A DNA stretch of 34,634 bases from Anaerolineae bacterium (lineage in GTDB: Bacteria; Chloroflexota; Anaerolineae; Aggregatilineales; Phototrophicaceae): assembly GCA_022843385.1 (NCBI GenBank), contig JALHNT010000070.1:1-34634 (forward strand), in the 5' to 3' direction. Positions 14,847 through 22,044 of this stretch are shown here, piece after piece; the stretch's first letter is position 1, and every line of letters starts with the position of its first letter. The position numbers and the translations under genes are program-made. A model generated the notes under the pieces. That model had not been told where the DNA came from. It did no database searches and saw only the letters and a program-made list of their open reading frames with translations.

Positions 14847-16157
14847 TCACCCGCCCATCACCTCTGCTGGGTCAGCGATGCAGCCGGCGACGGCGCTGGC
14901 GGCCACCACGTAGGGATTGGCGAGATAGATGGGCGCGTCGGCAGTCCCCATGCGCCCCTTAAAGTTGCGGCTGCCGCTGATGATGCTGGCCTCGTTGGGG
15001 GCCGGGACGCCCATGTGGTTGCCCATGCACGGGCCGCAGCCGGGGGTGTTGATGGCCGCGCCGGCTTCGATGAGCGTGGTCAGCACACCGCTGCGGGCGG
15101 CTGCCAGCATCACCTCAGAACTGGCCGGGATGATGACCAGGCGGCATTTGAGCTTGTGACCTTTGACCACCTGCGCCGCCGCTTCCAGATCGCTCAGACG
15201 CCCGCCGGTGCAGGTGCCGATGAAAGCCTGCTGGATCGGCTGACCGAGAGCCTGCGCCAGATCGACCACATTATCCGGTTGATGGGGCAGGGCAATCTGC
15301 GGCTGTAAGTCGCGCACGTCCAGCCGGTAATCCTGGTCATAGACTGCGTCGGCATCGGGGTAGAGCGGGGTATAGGGACGGAAGCGATAACTCCCCGTAT
15401 TCTCTGTGTCTCTGTGGTGAATGTCCCGCCGGTTTTCAATATATTGCAGCACCCGCGCATCGGGGGCGATATAGGCGCTCATCGCGCCGAATTCGGCCAT
15501 CATGTTGGGCATGACCGGCAGCTCATCCAGCGACCAGCCGGCGACAGTATCGCCGCTGATCTCGATGGCGCGGTACTCGCCACCGCCCACGCCCATATCC
15601 TTCATCAGCCGCAGCGTGATGTCCTTGGCCGTCACCCCGGGGCGCGTCTGACCGTTGAGGATCACCCGCAGCGTCTCCGGCACGCGCAGCCAGAGTTCAC
15701 CCGTCGCCCAGAGCGCCGCCATCTCGGTGCGTCCGACGCCCATGCCAAACGACCCCAGCCAGCCAAAATGGGTGCTGTGACTATCCGAGCCGAGGATGAC
15801 CTCGCCCGGCAGCACCAGCGCTTCCTCGCTGATGACCTGATGACAGATGCCGCGCCCGACCTCGAAGAAGTGGTCGATGCCTTGCAGCCGCACCCACTCG
15901 CGGATCTCGGCGTGGTTCTGGGCGTGTTCGGTGGTGGGGGCTGGGACGGCGTGATCGAGGGTGATGGCGATGCGCTCCGGGTGCTTGATGCGCCCGGCAC
16001 CGATCTGTTCGAATAGCTTGCGGATGGGGGCAGTGTTGTCATGGCTAAAGATGACATCCGGCTTCACATCCAGGATGTCGCCAGCGCGGGCCTGGGATAG
16101 ACCAGCGGCGCGGGCGAGGGCTTTTTCGACGAAGGTGTAACCGGGAGAGTGAGTCAT
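14847..16157 (-). CDS. leuC: aconitase-superfamily hydro-lyase, large subunit (3-isopropylmalate dehydratase type)
   Basis: The protein has 436 residues from the ATG at 16155-16157 (GGAAAAAG upstream; the 20 codons before it overlap the next gene). Fe-S ligands are visible: C316 in GTCTGGR and C374/C377 in CGPCMG. Substrate-site motifs include FSHDNTAP, GSDSHSTHFGWLGSFGMGVG and IALPHQPDNV. With the small subunit at 17790-18284 it should isomerise a hydroxy-di/tricarboxylate by dehydration/rehydration. The NMMAEFGAMSAY segment differs from textbook LeuC, so isopropylmalate is likely but not proven as substrate. Residues about 243-258 (RRDIHHRDTENTGSYR) are not LeuC-like and derive from an in-frame dispersed repeat. 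Confidence 0.85.
   Translation of the reverse strand: MTHSPGYTFVEKALARAAGLSQARAGDILDVKPDVIFSHDNTAPIRKLFEQIGAGRIKHPERIAITLDHAVPAPTTEHAQNHAEIREWVRLQGIDHFFEVGRGICHQVISEEALVLPGEVILGSDSHSTHFGWLGSFGMGVGRTEMAALWATGELWLRVPETLRVILNGQTRPGVTAKDITLRLMKDMGVGGGEYRAIEISGDTVAGWSLDELPVMPNMMAEFGAMSAYIAPDARVLQYIENRRDIHHRDTENTGSYRFRPYTPLYPDADAVYDQDYRLDVRDLQPQIALPHQPDNVVDLAQALGQPIQQAFIGTCTGGRLSDLEAAAQVVKGHKLKCRLVIIPASSEVMLAAARSGVLTTLIEAGAAINTPGCGPCMGNHMGVPAPNEASIISGSRNFKGRMGTADAPIYLANPYVVAASAVAGCIADPAEVMGG
15393..15424 (-). repeat. accacagag-type dispersed repeat inside the leuC-type coding region
   Basis: On the minus strand the gene contains attcaccacagagacacag followed by agaatacgggg, the same core as the intergenic copies at 12364, 12504, 12660 and 29610. 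It is read as IHHRDTENTG (about residues 246-255) between a helix ending QYIEN and the normal RPYTPLYPDADA segment. The frame is intact on both sides. Confidence 0.85.
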
Positions 16158-16191
16158 GTTAGCTTTTTCCAGGCAGAGTGAATACCACTGC

Positions 16192-17181
16192 TTAAGTCTG
16201 GCGCAAATTCTTGGCAATGTCGAGCATGGTCTGCGACCACTTCCACGATCTTAAGATATTCTCGTCATTGTACTGAGGATTCTTCATGACGACTTTTCGC
16301 CAAAGTTCTCGTGCTTCGGCCTCTTGACCTGAACCATAAAGCGCCAGACTTTTGTAAACGTCCAGGCTGTTCATGCCCTGGTCACGCAAGTGTGGCTTCA
16401 AGGCAATTGCTTTCATCGTATCAATATCTGACATTGCTGGCAGGAATTCCCTCATCGAAATAGATGCGCCAACCCTTAGCGAATACAGACTCCACTTTAC
16501 AGTTATGTCGTCGCCTACCCGCTTTAAGCCTTTTGTACAGACGTCAATGGCACCACCAAAATTGCCAGATACATAAAGTAGGATGGCATACTGTGTGTAC
16601 AAGATCAGATCGTTTGGTGTGACTGTTATGAACAGGAACGTGGTACTGGGATGCTCACTGTCAACGATTTCAAGCGCTTGTCGATAATCAGACAATGCTC
16701 CTTCATGGTTTCCCAACGCTTCGCGGACAGAACCACGATTCACATATCCAGTGCTATAGCGTGGGTACCATCTAAGCAAGTAGGTATAGTACATTTCTGC
16801 TTCAGGAAGTTTCTTGAGTGCCAGTAGCAAGATTCCCAATATGAACACGACAAAAAAGTAAACGGCAAATCCGAGTGTCACCAACACCAGCGGTACTGCG
16901 ACAATTGCATCCGACGGATTTTGTACAAGGACATAAACCATTAAGATCGGACACGCAAACACACCCACAATGAATAGGAGACCAAGCCCCAAATTGATTG
17001 CCCGCGCAATTGGGTGTTTGCTCGACAGAACGAATACAAACCCTAAAACTACTGCCAATATCAACACGATGGGCTGTAATGCAGACCAAATCCCATAAAT
17101 GGGTGTTGCGAAAATCACCCATATACTCAATAACGCGAACAACACAACTGACAGCACGATTATTCGAGTACGCGATGCCAT
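16192..17181 (-). CDS. membrane protein with a TPR-containing C-terminal half
   Basis: The protein has 329 residues from the ATG at 17179-17181 (MASRTRIIVLSV); the longer upstream frame crosses untranslated sequence and was rejected. Four hydrophobic segments lie at about 5-25, 35-55, 62-85 and 92-122. The soluble C-terminal part has TPR-like helices: AEMYYTYLLRWYPRYSTGYV, GSVREALGNHEGALSDYRQA, YAILLYVSGNFGGAIDVCTK. It probably scaffolds protein contacts at the membrane. The gene is clearly AT-richer (under 50% GC by eye) than the hydro-lyase subunit genes on either side, suggesting later insertion. It ends 34 bp before the leuC-type start and may be co-transcribed. Confidence 0.8.
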   Translation of the reverse strand: MASRTRIIVLSVVLFALLSIWVIFATPIYGIWSALQPIVLILAVVLGFVFVLSSKHPIARAINLGLGLLFIVGVFACPILMVYVLVQNPSDAIVAVPLVLVTLGFAVYFFVVFILGILLLALKKLPEAEMYYTYLLRWYPRYSTGYVNRGSVREALGNHEGALSDYRQALEIVDSEHPSTTFLFITVTPNDLILYTQYAILLYVSGNFGGAIDVCTKGLKRVGDDITVKWSLYSLRVGASISMREFLPAMSDIDTMKAIALKPHLRDQGMNSLDVYKSLALYGSGQEAEARELWRKVVMKNPQYNDENILRSWKWSQTMLDIAKNLRQT

Positions 17182-17346
17182 ACAGTTCTCCAGGGCGATT
17201 ACTTGGGGCAGATTGTAATCAGTGGTGGGGAAAGTGGGTAGGGAATTGGTGCACGGGAGCCGGAGTATGGGTGGTTGCCGAGGCCGGTGCGCTCGGCGGA
17301 GGGGGGTGGAGTGAGAGGCCGCCAACGGGACTGGCGGCAGGGCCGT

Positions 17347-17700
17347 TTACTTCTTTTCTTCGGGGGCGGGTTTCCTGGCGGGTTCAAGCGTCTTGCTATA
17401 GGCTTCGATGGTTTTCTGTAACCGTTCCAGGATGCGGCTGGAACGCTGGATGATGTCGAGCGCCTGGGGCAGCGAGGTGGAAAGCGCGGGCTGGAGCTGC
17501 TGCTCGGCCTTCGCGGCTGGATGTTCGCGGATAAGCTCGACGTACTTGTCGATGATGGCGCGTTCGTGCTTCATCTCATGGATGGCAATCGCCAGGAATT
17601 CGCGCGTCGAGTACTTGCCCCAGATGGCGAGGTCTTCCGGGTTGAACATCTGGCGGACCACCTGTTCGCGGTCCAGCGTCTGGTCATTATTCGTGAACAT
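17347..17700 (-). CDS. small helical protein, unknown
   Basis: The protein has 117 residues with AAGGGA before the ATG. There is no signal peptide or membrane helix. The middle reads YSTREFLAIAIHEMKHERAIIDKYVELI, a helix with an H-E-x-x-H-E arrangement (HEMKHE near residue 41-46). That could bind metal or could simply be an amphipathic helix. The C-terminal half is a long predicted helix or coiled coil (LPQALDIIQRSSRILERLQK) with a Pro/Lys-rich end (PARKPAPEEKK). It lies between the leuD-type gene (90 bp upstream) and the TPR gene, all on the minus strand. I cannot assign a family. Confidence 0.7.
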   Translation of the reverse strand: MFTNNDQTLDREQVVRQMFNPEDLAIWGKYSTREFLAIAIHEMKHERAIIDKYVELIREHPAAKAEQQLQPALSTSLPQALDIIQRSSRILERLQKTIEAYSKTLEPARKPAPEEKK

Positions 17701-17789
17701 GGCATTCCCTTCATCGCTGCGATAACCGACCTGATTGTACCATGCGTCCGCGCCGGTAAGCCGAAAGGTTGCCAGCGCCGGGCAAGGGC

Positions 17790-18284
17790 TCAGCCGGAAC
17801 GGGCGAAGCGCCGTTGCAACATGGGCAGCAGACCGCCAGCATCCATGATGGCCTGCACTGAAGGTGAGAGGCGCGGGAAGCTGAAGGATTGTCCGGCGGC
17901 GGTGATGACCGCGTTCGTCAGATCAATCTGGATGGTGTCGCCGGTCTGGACGATGGCGTTCAGGCCAGGGCAGACGATGGGCAGCACACCCTGATTGATG
18001 CAGTTGCGGAAGTACAGGCCGCTGAACGAGGCGGCGACGAGGATGCTGACGCCGTTGTACTTCAGGCTGGTGACGCCCTGTTCCCGGCTGCTGCCCATGC
18101 CCCAGTTGCGCCCGGCCACGATCACATCGCCCGGCTGCACCTGGCTGGCGAAGGTCGGGTCGAGGTCTTCCAGCGCGTGGGCGGCGATGTCGGCAGGGGT
18201 CTTGAGGGTATAGGTGTACTTGCCGGGGAAGATGACATCGGTGTTGACGTTATCCCCGTAGACCCAGCAGCGATGGTCGGTCAT
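17790..18284 (-). CDS. leuD: aconitase-superfamily hydro-lyase, small subunit (3-isopropylmalate dehydratase type)
   Basis: The protein has 164 residues, the length of stand-alone archaeal-type small subunits. Motifs are YGDNVNTDVIFPGKYTYT near residue 10-26 and AGRNWGMGSSREQGV near 58-72, then YFRNCINQGVLPIV. These form the swivelling domain that completes the active site of the large subunit. The loop after TDVIFPGKY is the known specificity loop in archaeal-type enzymes. It reads YTYT here, not the YL-starting loops I recall for isopropylmalate and homoaconitate enzymes, so the substrate is uncertain. AAAGGA precedes the ATG. It is first in the minus-strand order; two unrelated genes separate it from the large subunit. 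Confidence 0.85.
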   Translation of the reverse strand: MTDHRCWVYGDNVNTDVIFPGKYTYTLKTPADIAAHALEDLDPTFASQVQPGDVIVAGRNWGMGSSREQGVTSLKYNGVSILVAASFSGLYFRNCINQGVLPIVCPGLNAIVQTGDTIQIDLTNAVITAAGQSFSFPRLSPSVQAIMDAGGLLPMLQRRFARSG

Positions 18285-18323
18285 GATGATGTCCTTTTAT
18301 GTCATGGATTCAAGGTGCAGCGA

Positions 18324-18884
18324 TTACCTGCGCCCGATTGTATCCTGGAAAAATACGCCTACCGGCATAGCAAAACCGGGCAGGGCAGGGTTGCCATATA
18401 CCATATCATCCCCACTGAGGATCAGCGGCGCTTGCTCCGACAGATGGACGGTGATCTGCTCACTCTCCGGGTCGGCTACCCACAGCAGGGTGCCAGCGGC
18501 ACGATACAGCGCGATTTTTTTGTCGAGATGCGCCTGTTGATTCAGCGGCGAGATCACTTCCACTGCCAGATCAGGCGCAAGGGGATTGAACACGCCGTCG
18601 AAACAGTGCGGCTGGTGCGCGACCGTCATGCATCCGACGTTCGGCACAAGGCACTGTCCGCTGACCATATAACCACCATCCGCGCCAGTCAGCCGTCCCA
18701 GGCGAGTCTGGTGGAGAAAGTTGCCCAGCAGCCCGACGAAGTTCGCTCCCACCCATGAGGTGTACCAGGTAGCAAATGACTCGTACACCACGCCATCGAT
18801 CAGTTCGATGCGACGATCCCGATTTTCCGAGCGCAAGGCGTAGACTTCAAATTCGGCTGCGGTCATGAGAGCCAGCTCACTCAT
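18324..18884 (-). CDS. Uma2-family (DUF820) restriction-endonuclease-fold protein
   Basis: The protein has 186 residues from the ATG at 18882-18884, preceded by GAGG; an ATG at 18893 and a GTG at 18905 extend the frame. The start LALMTAAEFEVYAL and the PD-(D/E)xK-like core PDLAVEVISPLNQQAHLDKK then IALYRAAGTLLWVADPE are typical of Uma2 proteins, with Asp, Glu and Lys of the putative active site in place. These genes are very common in Chloroflexota and cyanobacteria, often in many copies, and their biological role is not settled. A GGDDMVYG segment and a PGFAMPVGVFFQ end complete the family pattern. It is likely transcribed alone. Confidence 0.88.
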   Translation of the reverse strand: MSELALMTAAEFEVYALRSENRDRRIELIDGVVYESFATWYTSWVGANFVGLLGNFLHQTRLGRLTGADGGYMVSGQCLVPNVGCMTVAHQPHCFDGVFNPLAPDLAVEVISPLNQQAHLDKKIALYRAAGTLLWVADPESEQITVHLSEQAPLILSGDDMVYGNPALPGFAMPVGVFFQDTIGRR

Positions 18885-19282
18885 AGCAGACATCCTCAGC
18901 AACACCGATTGGACTGATTATGCCACAGATTGTGGGGGCAGATCACGAGCGTGATTCGCAGGGTGCATGATTTGCATTTTTCCGCCGAATGGGCAGGCGG
19001 CTGCACGAGAGATTGACGCAACAGTGCAAAAACTGCCAACGCGCTGGCTCGGCTGTTGTCGCGCTGTGCAGCATTCCGACGGGAGCGATCCGCCGCTGTG
19101 ACACAAAGGGTGTCTATGGGCGGGAACACGGGAAACAGCCGCCGGAGTGGTAATTGTAGGAGATGACACCTGAAACAGGGAAGATTGAAGTGGGATAACA
19201 GACCTGATGACATAGTATAATCAGGATAGTACAGAATTTATGTTCTGTCAAGCACGGTTCGCAGGTCATCGTCACGCAGCCA
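18885..19282. other. intergenic stretch with a candidate promoter only
   Basis: These 398 bp lie between the Uma2 gene and the end of the NarL-type regulator gene. One open frame on the minus strand (18896-19213) is rich in Arg, Cys and His and has no ribosome site; I regard it as chance. The only signal seen is the promoter-like pair at 19223-19251. Confidence 0.55.
19223..19251 (-). promoter_or_regulatory. candidate promoter with inverted repeat, upstream of the Uma2 gene
   Basis: On the minus strand TTGACA (19246-19251) is followed after 17 bp by TATCCT (19223-19228). The spacer overlaps a perfect inverted repeat, acagaa-N6-ttctgt (19231-19248). The leader to the Uma2 ATG would be about 330 nt, which is long and weakens the link. 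Confidence 0.4.
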
Positions 19283-19912
19283 TCAGCTCAAGCGGATGAT
19301 CTTACGTTCCAGCGCCAGCGCCACCGCAGCAGCGCGGTCGGAGACGCCGAGCTTGAGGTAGATGTGCTTCAGGTGGGTTTTGACGGTCGCTTCGCTGATG
19401 TGCAGGGCGGTGCCGATGGCCTTGTTGGTGCTGCCCTGGGCGGCCAGCGCCAGCACCGCGATGTCGCGCTCGGTCAGGGTTTGTTTGTCGGCGCTGTGTT
19501 GTTCCAGCAGCCGCATCGAGACCGTCATCCCCATCACGCGCCGGCCCAGGGCTGCCGCCTGTACCGCCTGAAGAATCTCCTCGCGTGACGAATCCTTCAA
19601 CAGATAGCCTTTCGCTCCCACCTTGATCGCTTCCAGAATATCCTGGTCGCTGTCGTAGGTCGTCAACACCAGAATGCACGCCTCCGGGTTCTGCTTCAGG
19701 ATACGGCGCATCGCCTCCAGACCAGACAGGATGGGCATCCGCAGATCCATCAGGATGATGTCGGGCTGAAGCGTGGCCGCCATCTCGACCGCCTGCGCCC
19801 CATTTTCGGCTTCACCGACCACCGCGAAGGCCGCGCGATCGGCGAACAGGCCGCTGATGCCCGAACGGACGATGGGGTGATCGTCAGCGATCAGGATGCG
19901 GATGAGACTCAT
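19283..19912 (-). CDS. NarL/LuxR-type response regulator
   Basis: The protein has 209 residues. The receiver domain (1-120) shows D10-D11, phospho-acceptor D56 in ILMDLRMP, the TTYDSD switch region and K in YLLKDSSRE. The LuxR helix-turn-helix (about 142-205) reads LTERDIAVLALAAQGSTNKA, then ISEATVKTHLKHIYLKL. It should bind DNA when phosphorylated by the adjacent kinase. AGGAG lies 7 nt before the ATG. Its first 29 bp overlap the 3' end of the kinase gene, indicating translational coupling. It is the last gene of a minus-strand operon. Confidence 0.93.
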   Translation of the reverse strand: MSLIRILIADDHPIVRSGISGLFADRAAFAVVGEAENGAQAVEMAATLQPDIILMDLRMPILSGLEAMRRILKQNPEACILVLTTYDSDQDILEAIKVGAKGYLLKDSSREEILQAVQAAALGRRVMGMTVSMRLLEQHSADKQTLTERDIAVLALAAQGSTNKAIGTALHISEATVKTHLKHIYLKLGVSDRAAAVALALERKIIRLS

Positions 19913-21092
19913 GCCCGGACTCCTGGAGTGGAATTTCTGCCATGATGGTTGTGCCTTCAGCGGGAGCGCTTTCGACCGTCAGCGTGCCACCGACCTGTCG
20001 CAGCCGGCGGCGCATATTGCCGATGCCAAAACCTTCCGGCGTCGCGGACGGATTGAAGCCGGCGCCGTCATCATTGACATCCAGCACCAGCGCATCGGGC
20101 ATCAGCGAGAGCGTCACCGTCACCCGGCTGGCATGGGCATGTTTGGCGACATTCGCCAGCGCCTCCTGCGTCACCCGCAGCAGCGCAATCTGGATCGGCT
20201 CGGCGATGCTATCCACTGCCGGTGAAATCACCAGTTCAACCGGGATGTGATTGGACTGCGACCAGGCGGTGAGGTGATGTTGCAGCGCCTGCGCCAGATT
20301 GCCCTGTTCCAGCAGCGGCGGTCGCAGCTCCCAGATGAAGCGTCGGGCTTCAGCCAGATTAGCGCGGGCGGTGGCGCGGGCCACCTGGATCAGGTGCAGC
20401 CGTTGATCTTCAGGCTGGGCCGAATCCTCGGCAGCTTCGAGCAGGCGGACGATGCCGATCAGTCCTTGCGTGATGGTGTCGTGCAGTTCACCGGCCAGCC
20501 GTTCGCGTTCGTGCAGCCTGCCGGCTTCGCGCTCCCGTTCCGCCAGATGGGTACGTGCGGCTTCCAGCGCTGCGATGAGCGCCTGACGCTGTTCGCTCTG
20601 GCGAATGAGCTGGGTGATGAAGAAGCCCAGCAGCGCCGCGCCGCCGGTCGAGAGCGCGATCAACAGCATCCAGGTGGCGATCAGCGCCGGGTTGATCTGG
20701 TTCAGCAGCAGCAGCGTCAGGCTGTTCAGGATGATGAGGGCGACCAGCGAGTAGGGGAAGCGCAGATAGAGGAACGCCTGTGGTGCCAGGGCGCACAGCA
20801 GAATTAAGGCCGCCGCGTGTGACAGGGTCAGGGCGTACCAGATCGCCCAGCCCAGCGCCAGGTACAGCGCCACGCGCACCGGCTGGTCGCGGATCAGCCG
20901 CCAGGTCGCTGGACTCAGGTGGATGGCATACCAGCCGCCCAGCGCCAGCATCCCGATGACGATGACGGGCAAGCGGGGCTGAGTCGCCGGATCGAGCGCC
21001 AGCAACCCTGTCAGAAGCAGCACGGCGTAGAACAGCACATGCCAGACGTGATCCCAGCGCTCCCAGACATGGCGGCTTGTGGCAATTGACAT
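19884..21092 (-). CDS. membrane histidine kinase, NarX/DesK-like (HisKA_3)
   Basis: The protein has 402 residues from the ATG at 21090-21092; an ATG four codons earlier (21104) is an alternative. Five or six hydrophobic helices lie between about 16 and 162. A short coiled coil follows, then the HisKA_3 motif with H204 in ERLAGELHDTITQGLIGIV, and an ATP-binding domain with LRVTQEALANVAKHAHAS, DVNDDGAGF and GFGIGNMRRRL. No extracellular domain is evident. It should phosphorylate the NarL-type regulator whose gene it overlaps by 29 bp. Upstream, 46 bp away, is a 59-residue membrane protein gene that probably belongs to the same transcript. Confidence 0.92.
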   Translation of the reverse strand: MSIATSRHVWERWDHVWHVLFYAVLLLTGLLALDPATQPRLPVIVIGMLALGGWYAIHLSPATWRLIRDQPVRVALYLALGWAIWYALTLSHAAALILLCALAPQAFLYLRFPYSLVALIILNSLTLLLLNQINPALIATWMLLIALSTGGAALLGFFITQLIRQSEQRQALIAALEAARTHLAEREREAGRLHERERLAGELHDTITQGLIGIVRLLEAAEDSAQPEDQRLHLIQVARATARANLAEARRFIWELRPPLLEQGNLAQALQHHLTAWSQSNHIPVELVISPAVDSIAEPIQIALLRVTQEALANVAKHAHASRVTVTLSLMPDALVLDVNDDGAGFNPSATPEGFGIGNMRRRLRQVGGTLTVESAPAEGTTIMAEIPLQESGHESHPHPDR

Positions 21093-21138
21093 GGCAGGTC
21101 TCATCGAGCCATCGACCGACCCTGATGATACTTCAGGC

Positions 21139-21318
21139 TCACGAATTCTTCGACTTGTTCGTCTCGCGCAGGATGGCAAAACCGGCTACGAACAGGCTGA
21201 CGATGACATAGGCGAAAACCTGAATATCGCCTTGCAGGAAGAGCGTGACGGCCAGGAAGGCGGCTGAAGCGATGAAGGCGACGATGATCCATTGCTGGGT
21301 GGAGGTCAGGTTGTTCAT
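21139..21318 (-). CDS. 59-residue two-helix membrane protein, first gene of the kinase operon
   Basis: This short frame was found by translating the minus strand directly. It starts at the ATG at 21316-21318 (GAGGAACACTC upstream gives a fair ribosome site) and stops at 21139. The protein begins MNNLTSTQQW, then has two hydrophobic helices, IIVAFIASAAFLAVTLFL and FAYVIVSLFVAGFAIL, separated by QGDIQV, and ends in a polar tail, RETNKSKNS. It lies 46 bp before the kinase gene on the same strand. By analogy with small membrane partners of sensor kinases it may modulate the kinase, but this is inference; no homologue is recognised. It is divergent from the sigma factor gene. Confidence 0.7.
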   Translation of the reverse strand: MNNLTSTQQWIIVAFIASAAFLAVTLFLQGDIQVFAYVIVSLFVAGFAILRETNKSKNS

Positions 21319-21510
21319 GAGTGTTCCTCTTGATGACGGACGGATAACTCGATCATAGAGGAGTCCGGCTGCTTTGCCGTCCTCTGAACGGGTAGGGTTG
21401 CATCACTCGTTTGGATGATGCCGCTAGAATCGGTCGTTTGGGTCAGGCTGTAACAGTCAGCCGGTCACGGGGTCTTTAGAAGCAGGTATCGCATACCGTA
21501 AGGACAGATG

Positions 21511-22044
21511 ATGCAGGACGAAGCCGACCTCTTGCGGCGGGCGCGCGACAATCCGGAAGCCTTCGCGCCGATCTATGAGCGCTATGTCGATCGGGTGTAT
21601 GCCTATTGCCGCCGTCGGGTGGATGATCCGCAGGAAGCCGAGGACTTGTGCAGCCTGGTGTTCGCGCGGGCGCTGGGCGGGTTGGGCGGTTATCGCGGTG
21701 GGAACGTGGCGGCCTGGTTGTTCCAGATCGCCCATAACACGGTGGTCAAGCACTACCGCGCTCGTCGCACGCAGGCTCCGCTGGATGAGACGAGCTGGGT
21801 TGAGGAGGGCGGTGACGATCCATTGGAACAGCAGGATGCCCAGGCGGTGATTTCCGGTCTGGTGCGGCAGCTCACCGATGACCAGCGGGCGGTGCTGGCG
21901 CTGATGATCGACGGCGACATGACTTCACAGCAGGCCGGGATGATCCTGGGACGGAGCGCCGGCAGCGTTCGGGTGCAACTGCATCGGATACTGGAACGGC
22001 TGCGGCAGCAGTATCAGCGAGTGACCGGGGAGCGCGCGCCATGA
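21511..22044 (+). CDS. ECF-type RNA polymerase sigma factor
   Basis: The protein has 177 residues from the second ATG, six nt after AAGGA; the ATG at 21508 is too close to that site. Region 2 (about 5-75) has LLRRARDNPEAFAPIYERYV, then VYAYCRRRVDDPQEAEDLCS and AWLFQIAHNTVVKHYRARR. Region 4 (about 110-168) has LTDDQRAVLALMIDGDMTSQ and MILGRSAGSVRVQLHRILER. It directs RNA polymerase to an envelope- or signal-responsive regulon. Its stop overlaps the start of the next gene as ATGA, the usual coupling of a sigma factor to its anti-sigma factor. The 189-bp divergent gap upstream shows no obvious ECF promoter motif. Confidence 0.93.
   Translation: MQDEADLLRRARDNPEAFAPIYERYVDRVYAYCRRRVDDPQEAEDLCSLVFARALGGLGGYRGGNVAAWLFQIAHNTVVKHYRARRTQAPLDETSWVEEGGDDPLEQQDAQAVISGLVRQLTDDQRAVLALMIDGDMTSQQAGMILGRSAGSVRVQLHRILERLRQQYQRVTGERAP

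Noticed and set aside
17889..18758. 289-codon open frame on the plus strand spanning the leuD-type and Uma2 genes
   Set aside because: It crosses two well-supported genes on the other strand and the gap between them, and its translation resembles no protein.
18896..19213. 105-codon minus-strand frame upstream of the Uma2 gene
   Set aside because: Its composition is Arg/Cys/His-rich, with no ribosome site or domain, and it overlaps the start region of the Uma2 gene.
20247..20807. 186-codon plus-strand frame opposite the second histidine kinase
   Set aside because: It is antisense to kinase coding sequence with intact H-box and ATP-binding motifs.
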